From Tuctoria greenei (taxonomy: Eukaryota; Streptophyta; Magnoliopsida; Poales; Poaceae): a DNA stretch of 64,000 nt. The notes under the pieces were generated by a model. The model was not told where the DNA came from. It did not search any database and saw nothing but the letters and a program-made list of their open reading frames with translations. This document shows positions 1 to 10,516 of this stretch, one piece after another; positions within the stretch are counted from its first letter, which is position 1; the number at the start of each line of letters is the position of its first letter. Position numbers and translations under genes: made by a program. The DNA lies in contig JAYESD010000003.1 in NCBI GenBank assembly GCA_036927565.1, positions 190,227,999-190,291,998 of the forward strand. The letters run 5' to 3'.

Positions 1-413
1 ACAACATAAAAAGGAAAGAATGCAAAATAGATCATATAACTCTCATGCAAAATTTGCTGCACATACTAAACCAAATGTCAGGAACATGCAACCTACTGTT
101 ACGAGTCAAAAACATTCAAAGTTTACCCCCGGAGCTATAGTTTTTGCCTCTGGACCTTCTGTTCTTATCTTCGGACCTTCTTGTTTTTACCTCCGGAGCT
201 ACAGATGTTTGTGCTACACAAGTAACACCTTATAGATCAGTAGTTAAGAATAAAAAATCTCAAACTTTGACTCATAAACCTGCTTTTTTATCTCAGCTTT
301 CGCGTGTTCTTCCTGCTGCACATCTTGTGACTGAGTACTGGATTCCTAAATGCCTTTTGACTAACCCCAGTATTGAGTCATCGACGTATTGTTCTTCTAT
401 CTAGGTTACACGC

Positions 414-626
414 TTGAGGAAGGAGAACATTTGCATTGTGGATTCAGGTTGCTCACACCACATGACCGGTAACGAAGAATGGTTCTCCTCCCTCTCTTTT
501 GTGTCACGTGTAGAGAATGTTACTTTTGCCAATAATTACACTTTGAAGGATGTGGCACTTGTTAAAAATTTGAAATACAACTTGTTTTCTGTTTCACAAC
601 TGCTAGATGGAAATCTAGAAAAATAA
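414..626 (+). pseudogene. copia aspartic protease fragment
   Basis: The retroelement aspartic protease cleaves the Gag-Pol polyprotein. The fragment carries the copia protease signature IVDSGCSHHMTG with the catalytic Asp-Ser-Gly intact. It is followed by the usual hydrophobic stretch ending in LKYNLFSVSQLLD. The frame ends at a stop after 70 residues and resumes in another frame near 680. The upstream part (1-410) reads as degraded linker from gag, with repeats of the type CTTCGGACCTTC. Only a few residues of the expected N-terminal flank are in this frame. Confidence 0.8.
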
Positions 627-679
627 TTACTAAAAATTGCTGCAAAGCTGTAAATTCAAATAGTAAGCTTATTTTTAAC

Positions 680-1898
680 ATGTCTCGGTTTGAAAGAGTT
701 TTTAAAGCTGATTTTGATATGTCTTCCTATAAGCATAGGTGTCTAGTTGCTAGTAATTCAAAGGACTTATATTTTTGGCATCGTAGACTTGCTCACGTAG
801 GCTTTGATCATCTAACGCGTGTTAGTGCTCTTGATCACATACGTGGGCTGCCTAAACTTAAAGGGGACAAAGAAATTGTGTGCTCTTCTTGTAGACATGC
901 TATGCTGGTTGCAGGTTCATATACTCCTCTCACCATGATCATGACAACTAAACGGGGTCAACTTATGCACCTTGACACCGTAGGACCTTCATGTGTTCAA
1001 TCCTTCAGAGGTAAATGGTATGTTCTTCTGATTATTGATAATTATTCTAGATACTCTTGGGTTTACTTTATGGCATCTAAGAATGAAGCTTTTAGTCACT
1101 TTAGAACTTTATTTCTTAGATTATAAATTGATCACCCAAGATCTTTAAAAGCAATTAGAAGTGATAACAGAACCGAATTTAAAAATATCTTTTGATCACT
1201 TTTGTGCTGAAAATGGAATAGATCATCAATTTTCTTCACCATATGTACCTCAACAAAATGGTGTTGTAGAAAGAAAGAACGTAACCTTAGTTGAAATGGC
1301 TAGGACTATGCTTGATGAGTATCAAACTCCAAGGAAATTTTGGGCTGATGTGATTACAACCGCTTGTTATGTCTCAAATTGTGTTTTCTTGCGCGCTAAG
1401 CTAGGTAAAACACCATATGAGCTCCGGTTTGGACATAGGCCTAGTGTTACACACTTTTAGTTCTTTGGTTGCAAATGCTTTGTTAAGAAACATGGTAATC
1501 TTGATAAATTTGAACCTAGATCCATTGATGGTATGTTTCTTGGTTATCCATCTCATACTAGAGGCTACCGTGTGCTTTTACTTGACACTACAAAAATTGT
1601 GGAAACTTGTGAGGTGTCTTTTGATGAAGCTAGACCAGGTACTAGCTCAAACATTTCAGGTCCTCCTCAGGGGGAGGGTATTTTCGAAGAAGAAGAAGAG
1701 TTAGTGATATTGCCTAATAGTTCCGAAGCTGACACATGTCCAGCTCCGAACTTTGAACAATCTCTGACTACCATCTATGCAGGTCCTGATCATCCACAAG
1801 CCACAAGCTCATCAATCTACGGTGAACCTGATGAAGAAGAAGCTTGTGAGACATCTATTCCCCTACGGATTCAAAGAATCATCCCCCACAACAGATAA
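680..1898 (+). pseudogene. copia GAG-pre-integrase and integrase, broken
   Basis: Integrase inserts the cDNA copy into the genome. Residues near 777-905 carry the zinc-binding His-His-Cys-Cys region (WHRRLAHVGF then CSSCRHA). The catalytic triad is visible across frames: Asp in MHLDTVGP (about 967-990), Asp in IRSDNRTEF (about 1156-1182) and Glu in PQQNGVVERKN (about 1250-1282). A TAA near 1124 and a frame change separate the two halves of the core. The tail at 1533-1898 (MFLGYPSHTRGYRV) is the normal C-terminal part before RT. It is a pseudogene although the catalytic residues survive. Confidence 0.85.
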
Positions 1899-1906
1899 TT
1901 GGAAGC

Positions 1907-2869
1907 TTGCATGAACGAGTTACAAGATCCAGGTTTTCTGACCCCAATTCTGATGCTCATTCTGCTTTTGTTGCTTCTTTTGAACCCAAAGATATATCAC
2001 ATGCACTCACAAATGAATCTTGGATTATTGCCATGCAAGAAGAGTTAGAAAATTTTGAAAGAAATAATGTTTGGAAACTTGTACCTCCACCTCAAGATCA
2101 TACTTTAATTGGAACTAAATGGGTGTTTAAAAATAAACAAAGTGAGTATGGGGTTGTGGTTAGGAATAAGGCTAGGTTGGTTGCTCAAGGTTTCACACAA
2201 ATTGAAGGACTAGATTTTAATGAAACTTTTGCTCTTGTTGCTAGATTAGAAGCCATAAGAATTTTGGTAGCTTTTTTTGCATCTAAAGGTTTCAAATTAT
2301 ATCAAATGGATGTTAAAAGTGCTTTTCTTAATGGCTATATAGATGAGGAGGTTTATGCCAAGCAACCACCAGTTTTTGAAAACCCAGATTTTCCTAATCA
2401 TGTTTACAAACTGTCCAAAGCCTTGTACAGTCTCAAACAAGCCCCTAGAGCATGGTATGATAGGTTAAAAACATTCTTACTTTAAAAGGGGTTTACCATG
2501 GGCAGTGTTGATAAAACTCATTTTGTGCTTAAGCATGGCAATGACTCATTATTCGTTCAAGTGTATGTGGATGATATTATCTTTGATTGTGCTTCTCATG
2601 ATCTTGTGTCCAAGTTTTCAGCTATGATGAGTTCAGAATTTGAGATGAATGTGATGGGAGAACTCATTTACTTTTTGGGGCTGCAAATCAAGCAAACCGA
2701 GGAAGGTACCTTTGTGCATCAAATGAGGTATACAAGGGACCTTCTCAAGTGCTTCAACATGGACAAAAGCAAGCCTCTTCGGACACTAATGGGAACAACA
2801 TCAACACTTGAACATGATGAAGATTGTGAACCTGTGGATCAAAAAGAATATAGAAGCATGATTGGATGA
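1907..2869 (+). pseudogene. copia reverse transcriptase, broken in two frames
   Basis: This is the reverse transcriptase domain (RVT_2 family) that copies element RNA into DNA. The first part (1907-2485) has KWVFKNK, ARLVAQGFTQ, DVKSAFLNG and YSLKQAPRAWYD in the canonical order. The second part (2498-2869) has the active-site motif VYVDDIIF and FLGLQIKQ. A stop after LKTFLL near 2485 separates them. The active-site Asp pair is present. After 2869 the frame is lost until RNase H begins near 3057. The stretch in between has stops in every frame but still resembles the RT-RNase H connection. Confidence 0.88.
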
Positions 2870-3056
2870 CTTTTGTACCTCACAGCATCAAGGCCGGACA
2901 TACAACTCAGCGTATGTCTTTGTGCACAGTTTCAAACTTCCCCACGTGCTTCACGTCGTCAATCCGTCAAAAGGATTTTTGGGTACTTACACGGAACTCA
3001 ATAGTTTGGCATTTTTCTTCCTTCTTCCTCAACCATTACTTTGAAAGCTTTTTCGG

Positions 3057-3518
3057 ATGCTGATTTTGGGGGTTGTAGGATTGGTAGGAAAAGTACTTCC
3101 GGTTCTTGTTATTTTCTTGGTAATTCACTTGTTGCTTGGTCCTCTAGAAAAAAAAAACTCAGTTGCAGAATCCACAACTGAATCTGAATATGTAGTTGTT
3201 GCTAGTGCTTGCTCACAAATTCTTTGGATTGTTCAAACACTTGAGGACTATGGGGTTGATCTAGATAGTGTTCCACTGTTTTGTGATAACACTAGTGCCA
3301 TTTGCATTGCTAAAAACACCGTGCAACATTCTAGAACTAAGCACATTGATATTAGGTATCACTTTCTTCGTGATAATGTTGAAAAAGGAAACATTTTGCT
3401 TCACCATGTAGATACCGAACAACAATCGGCTGGCATTTTCACAAAACCTTTGGATTTCAATCATTTTTGTTACATTCGTTGTGAAATAGGGGTTATGCAT
3501 CCTCATGGCTTCAATTAA
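3057..3518 (+). pseudogene. copia RNase H domain
   Basis: RNase H removes the RNA strand during reverse transcription. The copia-type signatures are STTESEYVVVASACSQ, LFCDNTSAICIAKN, SRTKHIDIRYHFLRD and FTKPLD. The domain ends in a natural stop at 3516-3518, directly followed by a purine-rich AAGGGGGAG. The N-terminal edge is frameshifted relative to RT, and the expected SYWSDADWA-type start is degraded, so the polyprotein is not continuous. This is the last coding part of copia-A. Confidence 0.85.
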
Positions 3519-4464
3519 GGGGGAGTTTTGAAACTTTGGAAGTCTATGTGTGAATCTAAACTTAAAATAATATGATCATAGTATTTCATATATATATGAC
3601 TTTATAATTGCTTTTACATGCTGAAAGTTCTTAGTACATTACTCATGTTATACATTTTGTAGTTTTTGCCATGACTAGTAATTGGAATAATTACTTACAC
3701 TAAATATGGTCATGATCGAACTTTCTTGCTGTTTTGAACTTGTTGCATGATCACAAGTGCTTTTACTCATTATGAATTAATCAAGTAATCAACTCACATG
3801 TTGAATTTTATGAACAAATATAAATTAAGAAAAGACCAAGAGAAGATGCATGCATCACACTTCTTATTTTGAGATGGCTTATCATTGCACTTAGATATGA
3901 ACTTGGAAGAACTCGTGTATGGCTAAAACCATGTCCTTAAGCTTCTGATTGTCAAATGACATAGGCTTGACTTGGTTGGTTAGAATAAGGCAGATGCGCA
4001 TATAATCTCTTGCAAATATCATATGATCTAAATTTGTGCTTTGAAAAATAATAAAATGCAGAGTGTCATGCTTTCAGGTTTTGAAATACTTAAGCTTGTG
4101 AGACCATGACTTGCTAAAATTGAAAATTACATTTGATCTCTAGTATGGCTTACACTACTTTATGTATCTCATTGTTGTGATAGTGTAAGTTACTTGATAG
4201 TATGACTTGGATGAGCTTTGTTTTATATGTATATGTTATAATGTGCTCATAACAAATTAAAATTTCTCTTTCTGTACCTTGCTGAATACATTGTCAAAGG
4301 GGGAGAAGTATGAAAGGGGGAGAACTATGTATAGGGGGAGAAATTTATTTCTATCTCATTTTATTTTCAAAAAGGGGGAGAAATTGTTTTCAAAACTTTT
4401 CATGTGAATAAGCCAATCTTCAGATTTTAAATGGTGTTGCCAGTGCATTCATCAAGGGGGAGAT
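3519..4464 (+). other. non-coding 3' region of copia-A before the LTR
   Basis: No open reading frame of note lies in this AT-rich 0.95 kb between the RNase H stop and the LTR. It starts with a polypurine tract just after the stop codon and ends with a cluster of further tracts. A long untranslated stretch here is known in SIRE/Maximus-type elements, where it can hold an env-like gene. No env-like frame is visible in this copy. Confidence 0.6.
4296..4464 (+). repeat. cluster of polypurine-tract-like motifs
   Basis: The motif (A)AGGGGGAGA occurs at about 4296, 4313, 4333, 4371 and 4454, with another at 3518 after RNase H. Only the last abuts the LTR and should serve as the plus-strand primer. 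The phrase GCTGAATACATTG also occurs twice, at about 4282 and 4481, flanking the cluster. The copies look like duplications of the element's own PPT region. Confidence 0.7.
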
Positions 4465-6239
4465 TGTGAGACCTATGTGTGCTGAATACATTGGATTTGA
4501 CGATAAAAGTTTTGAATACTACCAAAATACCTTTTTAACAAGGTCCGATTTTAGGTCCAAGCTCCAGCAAGGTTTGACAATAGGTCCGACTTGTTTTGGG
4601 TAGCTCTGGCAAGGACCGATGTAAGGTCCGACTTGCTTTGACTAGGTCTGACTTCTTTGTCTAGGTCCAACCTGCTATGGCTAGGTCCGACAAGTTTTTG
4701 CTAGCTCCAGCGCTAGGTCCTACTAAGCTTTAGTATGTCCGGCGCTAAGTCCGAATAGCTTTGGTAATCTCCGATGCTAGGTCCTGCTAGCTTTGGTAAG
4801 GTCTGAGTCAAGGTTCGGTTAGTTTTGACAAGGTCCGGAGCTAGATTGCAATTGTTCTGCTTTTAGCTTGCAAATGTTTCAACCTTGCTTTACACTTATG
4901 GAAAGTTTGCTTAATATTCTTTTCCTATGTTTTTGATGTGTTTTGGCTGATCATGGTTGTTAATGTTTTGCTAAGGTTTGAAACATACTTATGTGAGGTG
5001 CTCACGTAAGGTGTTGTGGTTATCGGAACTAACGAGAGTCAAGTCGTGGACTTGTGCTTGGAAGTATTGGTTGTTTATTCATGTGCAGGTGTTGCTTGAG
5101 TTCAAGACATGGCTAGTGATGAGATCCATTGAACTAGTCTTAGGGAGAAGATGAGGTTCAACAACTAAGTTCGAGAGAAATTGTGGTTGAATTGATCGGG
5201 AGGTCGCGCAACATGTTTGAATCAAGAACAATGCATATGAAGGTATCGTGGACGTCAATTGAAGATGTTTGCACGTGTGCAAGGAGTTCATGGACATGGA
5301 TACATCGTTCCGAGGCGTGATGAAGAGATGTGGATGTAAAAAATTGGTCGAAAAGTTCCAACCGACTAGGTTATGGACCCAGGCTGCGGCTGAGTCGCGT
5401 TAGACTCAAATATGGAATGTTTTAAGTTGGTTATGATAGGATTTCGTGTGGGTCATGAATTTGAGTTGTTTAAGGAATTTGGGATACGTTCCTAAGGTGT
5501 TTGGAAGTCTTAAGATTTCTTCTATCTGCGTATAGAAGAGTCTTGAGCAGTTATGGAAAGTTTCGATTCGTGAATTGAGTAGGATTAGAGTCCTAGTTAG
5601 GTTGGGTTGGCCTAAGGGCTGGTTATATAAGCAAGGGAGCCCAGAGCTCGTGAGGCACATCGTTGGGGCTATTCCTCTTTTGGTTTGATCTATAAAATTC
5701 GTAGTTTGAAGGAACCTTTGTGCCTTGTTCGTCCCAATTGTTTCCAGACAAGTTTTTCTCGTCGAGTTTTTGCCCAGCACTACCTTGCTATGGTGGTTTT
5801 ATCATAACTTGAGTTTTACAGATCCGATTGACGTGATTCTTTTTGTGTTGTATTCACAACTTAATTTTATATCATATGTGACAATTTAAAGGTCATTGGA
5901 TTTGTGCTTTCTGATCTACACGAGTTTCTTTGCAGTGTTTCAGAATTGTTTTTCTCGGGTAGGACAGATTGACCATTGTTCAATCTTTCGATCGTAACTT
6001 GAGTTTATCTCGACGGATTTTTGTGATTCTTGTTTTGACGTATTCATGAATTTATTATCTACAATCTATACTAGTTTTGTCACAGTTGAATACGTTTAGA
6101 TTAGTCGCATGCACGGTTTCTTTAACAGATCAATTTTCTGCCGAGGGGTGTTTTTGTTGCTTCTGCTGAAACATTTTAATCTACCATTCACCACCCCCCC
6201 CCCCCCCCCGTAGCTTTATGTGTGCTCTTCAATCCTATA
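4465..6239 (+). repeat. copia LTR shared by copia-A and copia-B (about 1775 bp)
   Basis: The left edge is TGTGAGACC directly after the PPT at 4454. The right edge (TCCTATA, position 6239) directly precedes a PBS. The last 165 bp are repeated at 7907-8069, where the copy ends in the canonical CA; here the end has mutated to TA. The LTR has pol on its left and PBS plus gag on its right, so it is both a 3' and a 5' LTR. A poly-C run of about 16 bases lies at 6193-6209. Confidence 0.8.
4540..4850 (+). repeat. degenerate tandem repeat CTAGGTCCGAC in the LTR
   Basis: A unit of roughly 22-30 bp built on CTAGGTCCGACTTGCTTTGG recurs about ten times with many substitutions, and variants with GCTCCAGCGCTAGGTCC alternate with it. 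It lies in the 5' third of the LTR, upstream of any expected promoter. No coding potential is visible in it. Confidence 0.6.
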
Positions 6240-6241
6240 AT

Positions 6242-6253
6242 TGGTATCAGAGC
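6242..6253 (+). other. primer binding site of copia-B
   Basis: TGGTATCAGAGC is complementary to the 3' end of initiator methionine tRNA, the usual primer of copia and many gypsy elements in plants. It begins two bases after the LTR end, as expected for a functional 5' LTR. Confidence 0.85.
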
Positions 6254-6301
6254 AACGGTGCTCTAATCTTTGTGATTTGCATGTGTTTTTGACAAATCAT
6301 T

Positions 6302-7717
6302 ATGGAGAAATACTCCGCAAAACCTTGTGTTTTTAGTGGTATTGATTTTCGGGTTTGGAAAGCACGTATGGAATCTTTCATCCAGGCACTAGGCTTCGCA
6401 ATATTAGAAAAGGTGTACATGCCTTACGATGTGCTGCTGAATGACCAAGTCACAGCTACAAACTTAAGAGATGTCAACAACAACAACAAAGCCCGCAACT
6501 TGATAATCCAAGGACTAACTGAGAGCGACTTTGATCGTGTTGCACACTTCCGATCAGTGTACGATGTGTGGAGAGCACTTTGTGACTACCACGAAGGATC
6601 CAACACGATCAAGGAGGTAAGACAGGATATGTTCAAGAAAGAATACATGCGCTTTGAGATGCAACCCGATGATTCCATTCGTGACCTCTTTGCTCGCATT
6701 AATAGAATTCTCAGCAACTTGCGTAGCATCAATGTTGATTTCTCAGATGCTAAAAATGTTAGGCAATTACTAAGTGCATTAGACATGTCAATTTGGGAGA
6801 TCAAAATCATATCTATTTGTGAATCTACTATCATGAGTACACTTACATTAGATATGTTATATTCTAAATTGAAAAATCATGAAATTGACATAATCTCACG
6901 TAAGAACCCCAACAAGTCTCTTGCATTTGTTTCTCAACGCGATATGCCTAGCTCCGGCCAATCTTCATCTATCAATATACTTGCTTTGCTGTCTTCACTA
7001 ACTCTGGAACAGATTGAAGAATTTCCAGAAGAGGAGCTAGCACTCATCTCTACTCGGGTCTCAAAAGCATTGCAAAATTTGAGAACTCGAAGGAGAGGAA
7101 GCTCCGCACATCAACGATGCTTTGAATGTGGTAAGACAGGACACTTTCGTACATATTGCCCTAACCTTTTAGGTCCTTCTACCCGTGATGAAAAGCAAAA
7201 TAAAGTCCAGTCCTCTTCTGGCAACATCAATAAGAAAAAGAAGGGTTTTATAGGACGCAAACTGATAAACAGATTCATCACTGCACTTCAAGAACTTGGC
7301 TCGAGTGATGTAGATATTGGAAGTGACGAAGATGTAGATGATCTGGTAAACTTGTGTTTCATGGCAGGCAAATCAAGATCAAGTATGGGGGATGTAGAAC
7401 ACAAAAGCGACAATGAAGATGTATGTCCACACTGTGATGAAATGTGTGATGCTATTACTCGTGCAACTGTTATTTTTATGAAAAACATCAAAAAGCTTAG
7501 GGACAATGCTGTTAAAATTGAGTCACTAGAATCTAAAATTAATCATTTGAAAACCTTGATTCATAGTGATGATTCTTGTTCCTCATGTGATTTAATATAT
7601 GAACAATTGTCCTCCTTAAGAAGTGCACACTCCTCCACCCTTGATAAACTTGAGTTAGAGATTGAAAAGAACAAAAAGCTTGCTGCACTTCATGATAGAA
7701 ACTTAAAGATGCTATGA
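6302..7717 (+). CDS. copia Gag, 471 aa, C-terminus cut by a frameshift
   Basis: Gag forms the virus-like particle and packages element RNA. The start ATG lies 48 bp after the PBS. The N-terminal part (about residues 5-190) is the plant copia gag region, with FSGIDFRVWKARME and VWRALCDYHEGS. A zinc knuckle CFECGKTGHFRTYC lies near residue 275. The C-terminal third is a coiled coil with two CxxC pairs (CPHCDEMC, CSSCD) typical of SIRE-type gag. The frame ends at a TGA at 7715. One lost A near 7703 would explain this, because the next frame (7718-7906) continues the same coiled coil with a further CSNC pair and its own stop. It is the only long uninterrupted element ORF in the window. Confidence 0.85.
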   Translation: MEKYSAKPCVFSGIDFRVWKARMESFIQALGFAILEKVYMPYDVLLNDQVTATNLRDVNNNNKARNLIIQGLTESDFDRVAHFRSVYDVWRALCDYHEGSNTIKEVRQDMFKKEYMRFEMQPDDSIRDLFARINRILSNLRSINVDFSDAKNVRQLLSALDMSIWEIKIISICESTIMSTLTLDMLYSKLKNHEIDIISRKNPNKSLAFVSQRDMPSSGQSSSINILALLSSLTLEQIEEFPEEELALISTRVSKALQNLRTRRRGSSAHQRCFECGKTGHFRTYCPNLLGPSTRDEKQNKVQSSSGNINKKKKGFIGRKLINRFITALQELGSSDVDIGSDEDVDDLVNLCFMAGKSRSSMGDVEHKSDNEDVCPHCDEMCDAITRATVIFMKNIKKLRDNAVKIESLESKINHLKTLIHSDDSCSSCDLIYEQLSSLRSAHSSTLDKLELEIEKNKKLAALHDRNLKML

Positions 7718-7906
7718 ATGAAATTTCAATACTAAAAAATGCTTTACGTGCTCATGAAGTTAAATATTGTTCTAATTGCAAACTAAAAGGAAAAACTTCA
7801 TGTGAAAACTGACTAGAATTGTCTAAGAAACTCGATGACATGAATAGGACACTAGAGCAGTTTTATATTAGGAACAAAAATCTAAACTTGCTGCTGAATT
7901 CATTCA

Positions 7907-8069
7907 AATCTATACTAGTTTTATCACGGTTTAACACATTTAGATTACTCGCACACATGGTTTCTTTAACAAATCGATTTTCTACTGAGGGGTGTTTTTG
8001 TTGCTTCCGCTGAAAAGTTTTAATCTACATTCACCCCTGGTAGCTTTACGCGTGCTCTTCGATCCTACA
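7907..8069 (+). repeat. 3' LTR remnant of copia-B
   Basis: The segment is a diverged copy of 6064-6239 and shares phrases such as CTGAGGGGTGTTTTTGTTGC and GTGCTCTTCGATCCTACA. It ends in CA at 8069. The poly-C run of the other copy is reduced to CACCCC here. Only the last tenth of the LTR survives. Confidence 0.8.
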
Positions 8070-8534
8070 GCGTGCACCATTGTCTTCTCTGCACAACCAC
8101 TCTTCCTCTCTTCTTCGCAAAATTGAGCCAAGAACACCAAAATGGCTGACAAGAACATGTCGCCACCAATCCGACGAGGAACAAGAAATTACTTATTTTT
8201 CTTTTCTTGTTTTTAGTTGTTTTGTTTTTTTCATGTTTTTAGTTGGTGTTTTTCTTTTTTCTTATATTTGTAATATAATGTTTTTAAGTTAATGAACTTA
8301 ATGTTGTTGTTCATTGGTGTGCTGTTTGTGTAAGAATAGTTCTAATCACCATAACCTCATGACTTGATTTAACTACTAAAAATGAACTAATAATGTGTTG
8401 TCCTAACAACAAATAAATTCTTTATAGATATGTATCATGAAAACATAAACTAATAGACTATTTATCGCTTTAATGGATGTGTTACACATTGTTCATGTAG
8501 AAAATCATTATAGATATGTATTGCATAAGCTGAT
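8070..8534. other. unassigned spacer
   Basis: Nothing convincing is visible here. Short open frames exist, but none resembles a known protein. The sequence becomes AT-rich after 8200. It lies between the copia-B remnant and the CACTA-type subterminal repeats. Confidence 0.5.
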
Positions 8535-8814
8535 CAAAAAGTGTCATAATTTTTCACAGGCGGTCCTTAAGCAAAAGATGTTTGTGACAATTGTATCTCT
8601 AAAGAGCGACTACTCAACATCTCAAGCGGTGATTAAGACGCCGCGCTTGAGAAAATTAGTTTAAAAATTATTTAAAATGTTCCCCCAAACAGTGATTAAG
8701 AAGTTATCGCCTGTTGAAAATTATATCTCTATAAATGAAGCATCGGTCGCGCCCCGCAATCTTAACATTTTCATTTTGCTACCAAGCACTCCCCCGCCGC
8801 TGCCAAGCCCTCAC

Positions 8815-9010
8815 CTTTGACGTCCTTAGCCTCGCCATCCTTACCGTCACCGTCCGCACCCTCACCGTCCTTACCGTCGCCGTCCGCACCCTCGCTGTCC
8901 TCACCCTCGCCGTCCTCAATCTCGCCATCCTCTCCCTCGCCGTCCTCTCACTCGCCTTCCTCTCCCTTGTCGTCCTCACCCTCGTTGTCCTCTCCCTCTT
9001 GGTCCTCTCC
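8815..9010 (+). repeat. 15 bp C-rich tandem repeat
   Basis: A unit close to CCTCGCCGTCCTCAC repeats about thirteen times with substitutions. Because the unit is a multiple of three, all frames stay open and give low-complexity peptides (LAVLT, SPSSP, or RTARE on the other strand). These are not taken as genes. Confidence 0.75.
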
Positions 9011-9151
9011 CCTCACTGTTGCGGCCGAGTGTCGTCCCTACTCTCGTCGTTGCCACGGAGCACCGTCCTCACCCTCGCCATCGCCATCGACGCCGAGCAC
9101 CGTCCTCGAGGTCACCGTCGAGCGCTGCCCTCAAAGTATAAATTTTCTTCT

Positions 9152-9530
9152 CTTTGTATTTTTACTTTGTATAGATTTTCTATATGTGATATCTCAGAAT
9201 GCATAAAAGTTACTTTGTATTGTTACTTTCCATAGATTTTCTGCTCTTTGTATTGTCACTTTGTGTAGATTTTTTATATGTGATATCTCATAATACATCA
9301 AAGTTACTGTGTACTGTTACTTTCTATAGATTTCTACTCTTTGTATTGTTACTTTGTGTAGATTTTTTATATGTGATATCTCAAAAAAAAAATCAAAGTT
9401 ACATTGTATTGTTACTTTCTATAGATTTTCTGCTCTTTGTATCTTTACTTTGTGTAGATTTTCTATATGTGATATCTGCTCTTTGGACTGTTATTTTTAT
9501 CTCTCATAATGTTCGTATATGATATTTTTA
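9152..9530 (+). repeat. 93-96 bp tandem repeat, four copies
   Basis: Copies start at about 9152, 9245, 9339 and 9435 at the phrase CTTTGTATTGTTACTTTGTG, each containing ATAGATTTTCTATATGTGATATCTC. The last copy is partly rearranged. The repeat lies in the body of the CACTA-type element and is not coding in any convincing way. Confidence 0.8.
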
Positions 9531-10516
9531 CTTTGTATAGATTATCCATGTGGGTTCCATGACCTCGATCATAGAGAAGACTATGCATAATTGATCAGTC
9601 GTCCTTGATGGTTATGATAGTGTGGAAGTAGTGCCTTCCTTCTTTGTCTTAGTGGACAATATTTGCTCTTGGCCCTGCAAATATTTAACTGCTCGATCTA
9701 GATTAAAGTTTGATGGTAGAGTATTGCAGGCCCCTAAGGTTGGTTACAATTTCTTGTTTTTATGTATTTTTCCAGTTATACATTGTGGTGACAAAACATT
9801 GATGTTGAATCTGATAATATCTTATTTTTGAAGCTTAAAGCTGGAAACGGAGAAGACATTGATGCTATTAAGTGGGAGGTGGAACTTCAACAATCATGTC
9901 TTCCATATTGCAATTTGGAAAGCTTGGTGAAATGATTGCAACTCAATCTAGATTAAAGAAGACACAATCGTATCCTATTCATAGGAACACAGCTGTTTCC
10001 TATTCATTGCAATGTTAGGAAGAGCAAGCTATGAATTGCAATGTATGAATTATGAATATTAGATACAAGCTGAGAGAAACAATGAGTTGCTATGTATAAT
10101 TGAACTATATTTTGCAATATAGACACTATGAATTGCTTATGAAGCTATGGTTTGCAATGTATGAACTATGAATTACAATGTATAAACTTGAATTGCATTA
10201 AATATATTTGTGATTGCTATTAATTAAATTTTATTAGGAAATTAGAAATAATAGGGTTTACTTACTTCTAGGACCCACCTGGAATAATGCATCATCACAG
10301 ACAAAGTTGTACATTAGAACCCCCTGAGATAATGCATCATCACAGACAACATGTTGTACGTAAATAACTGCCTCTAGAAAATCATTGGCACAAGTGGTTT
10401 CTAGAGCCGCCTGTGAAAATTGCCGATTTTTGCAGGCTCTTTATTTCAGGCGGTTTTGAAATCCGCTTGTAATAATATGTTCAGATCCGCTTGCGATAAA
10501 GCTTTTTGTAGTAGTG

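Larger units (their letters stand above)
1..6239 (+). mobile_element. Ty1/copia element, SIRE/Maximus type, 3' portion with LTR (copia-A)
   Basis: This is the 3' part of a copia retrotransposon; its 5' LTR and gag lie outside the window. The order protease, integrase, reverse transcriptase, RNase H identifies the copia superfamily. A roughly 0.95 kb non-coding stretch and a run of polypurine tracts precede the LTR at 4465-6239. The large gag of the adjoining copy and the PBS matching initiator methionine tRNA suggest the SIRE/Maximus lineage. Coding parts are broken by several stops and frameshifts, so the copy is dead. Its LTR is shared with copia-B on the right. Confidence 0.85.
6240..8069 (+). 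mobile_element. copia-B, internally deleted copy (PBS, gag, LTR remnant)
   Basis: This copy uses the 4465-6239 LTR as its 5' LTR, then has a PBS, a 5' leader, gag, and abruptly 163 bp matching the last part of the LTR. Protease through RNase H and most of the 3' LTR are missing. The breakpoint near 7903 has the short shared sequence AATCTATACTAG on both sides, which suggests illegitimate recombination. It cannot move by itself, although gag is nearly whole. Confidence 0.8.
8535..10516. mobile_element. CACTA-type DNA transposon, non-autonomous; 5' end unclear
   Basis: The right end TTTTTGTAGTAGTG (10503-10516) is the inverted complement of the CACTACTACAAAAA terminus of CACTA transposons. Inside it are subterminal repeats such as GAGCCGCCTGTGAAAAT, AGGCGGTTTTGAAATCCGC and a doubled AATAATGCATCATCACAGACAA (10285-10350). 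Similar GGCGG units lie at 8555-8720 in opposite orientation, which suggests the left subterminal region, but no clean CACTA terminus was found there. No transposase frame is visible. The body holds two tandem-repeat blocks (8815-9010, 9152-9530), AT-rich filler, and an unrecognised 69-codon frame at 9622-9831. Confidence 0.6.

Noticed and set aside
3519..4464. Possible env-like gene after copia pol
   Set aside because: No open frame with a signal or membrane segment was seen; the stretch is AT-rich with stops in all frames.
6242..6253. tRNA-like motif TGGTATCAGAGC, also at 63722-63733
   Set aside because: These are primer binding sites complementary to a tRNA end, not tRNA genes; no cloverleaf surrounds them.
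8735..9235. Open frames in the C-rich repeat on both strands
   Set aside because: They result from a 15 bp repeat with no stops; low complexity, no start context, no family.
9152..9530. Repeat array considered as a CRISPR-like array
   Set aside because: The 93-96 bp units are directly adjacent without distinct spacers, and the setting is a plant transposon.
9622..9831. 69-codon frame that could be a captured gene piece
   Set aside because: No recognisable family, no splice context, and a similar length is expected by chance.
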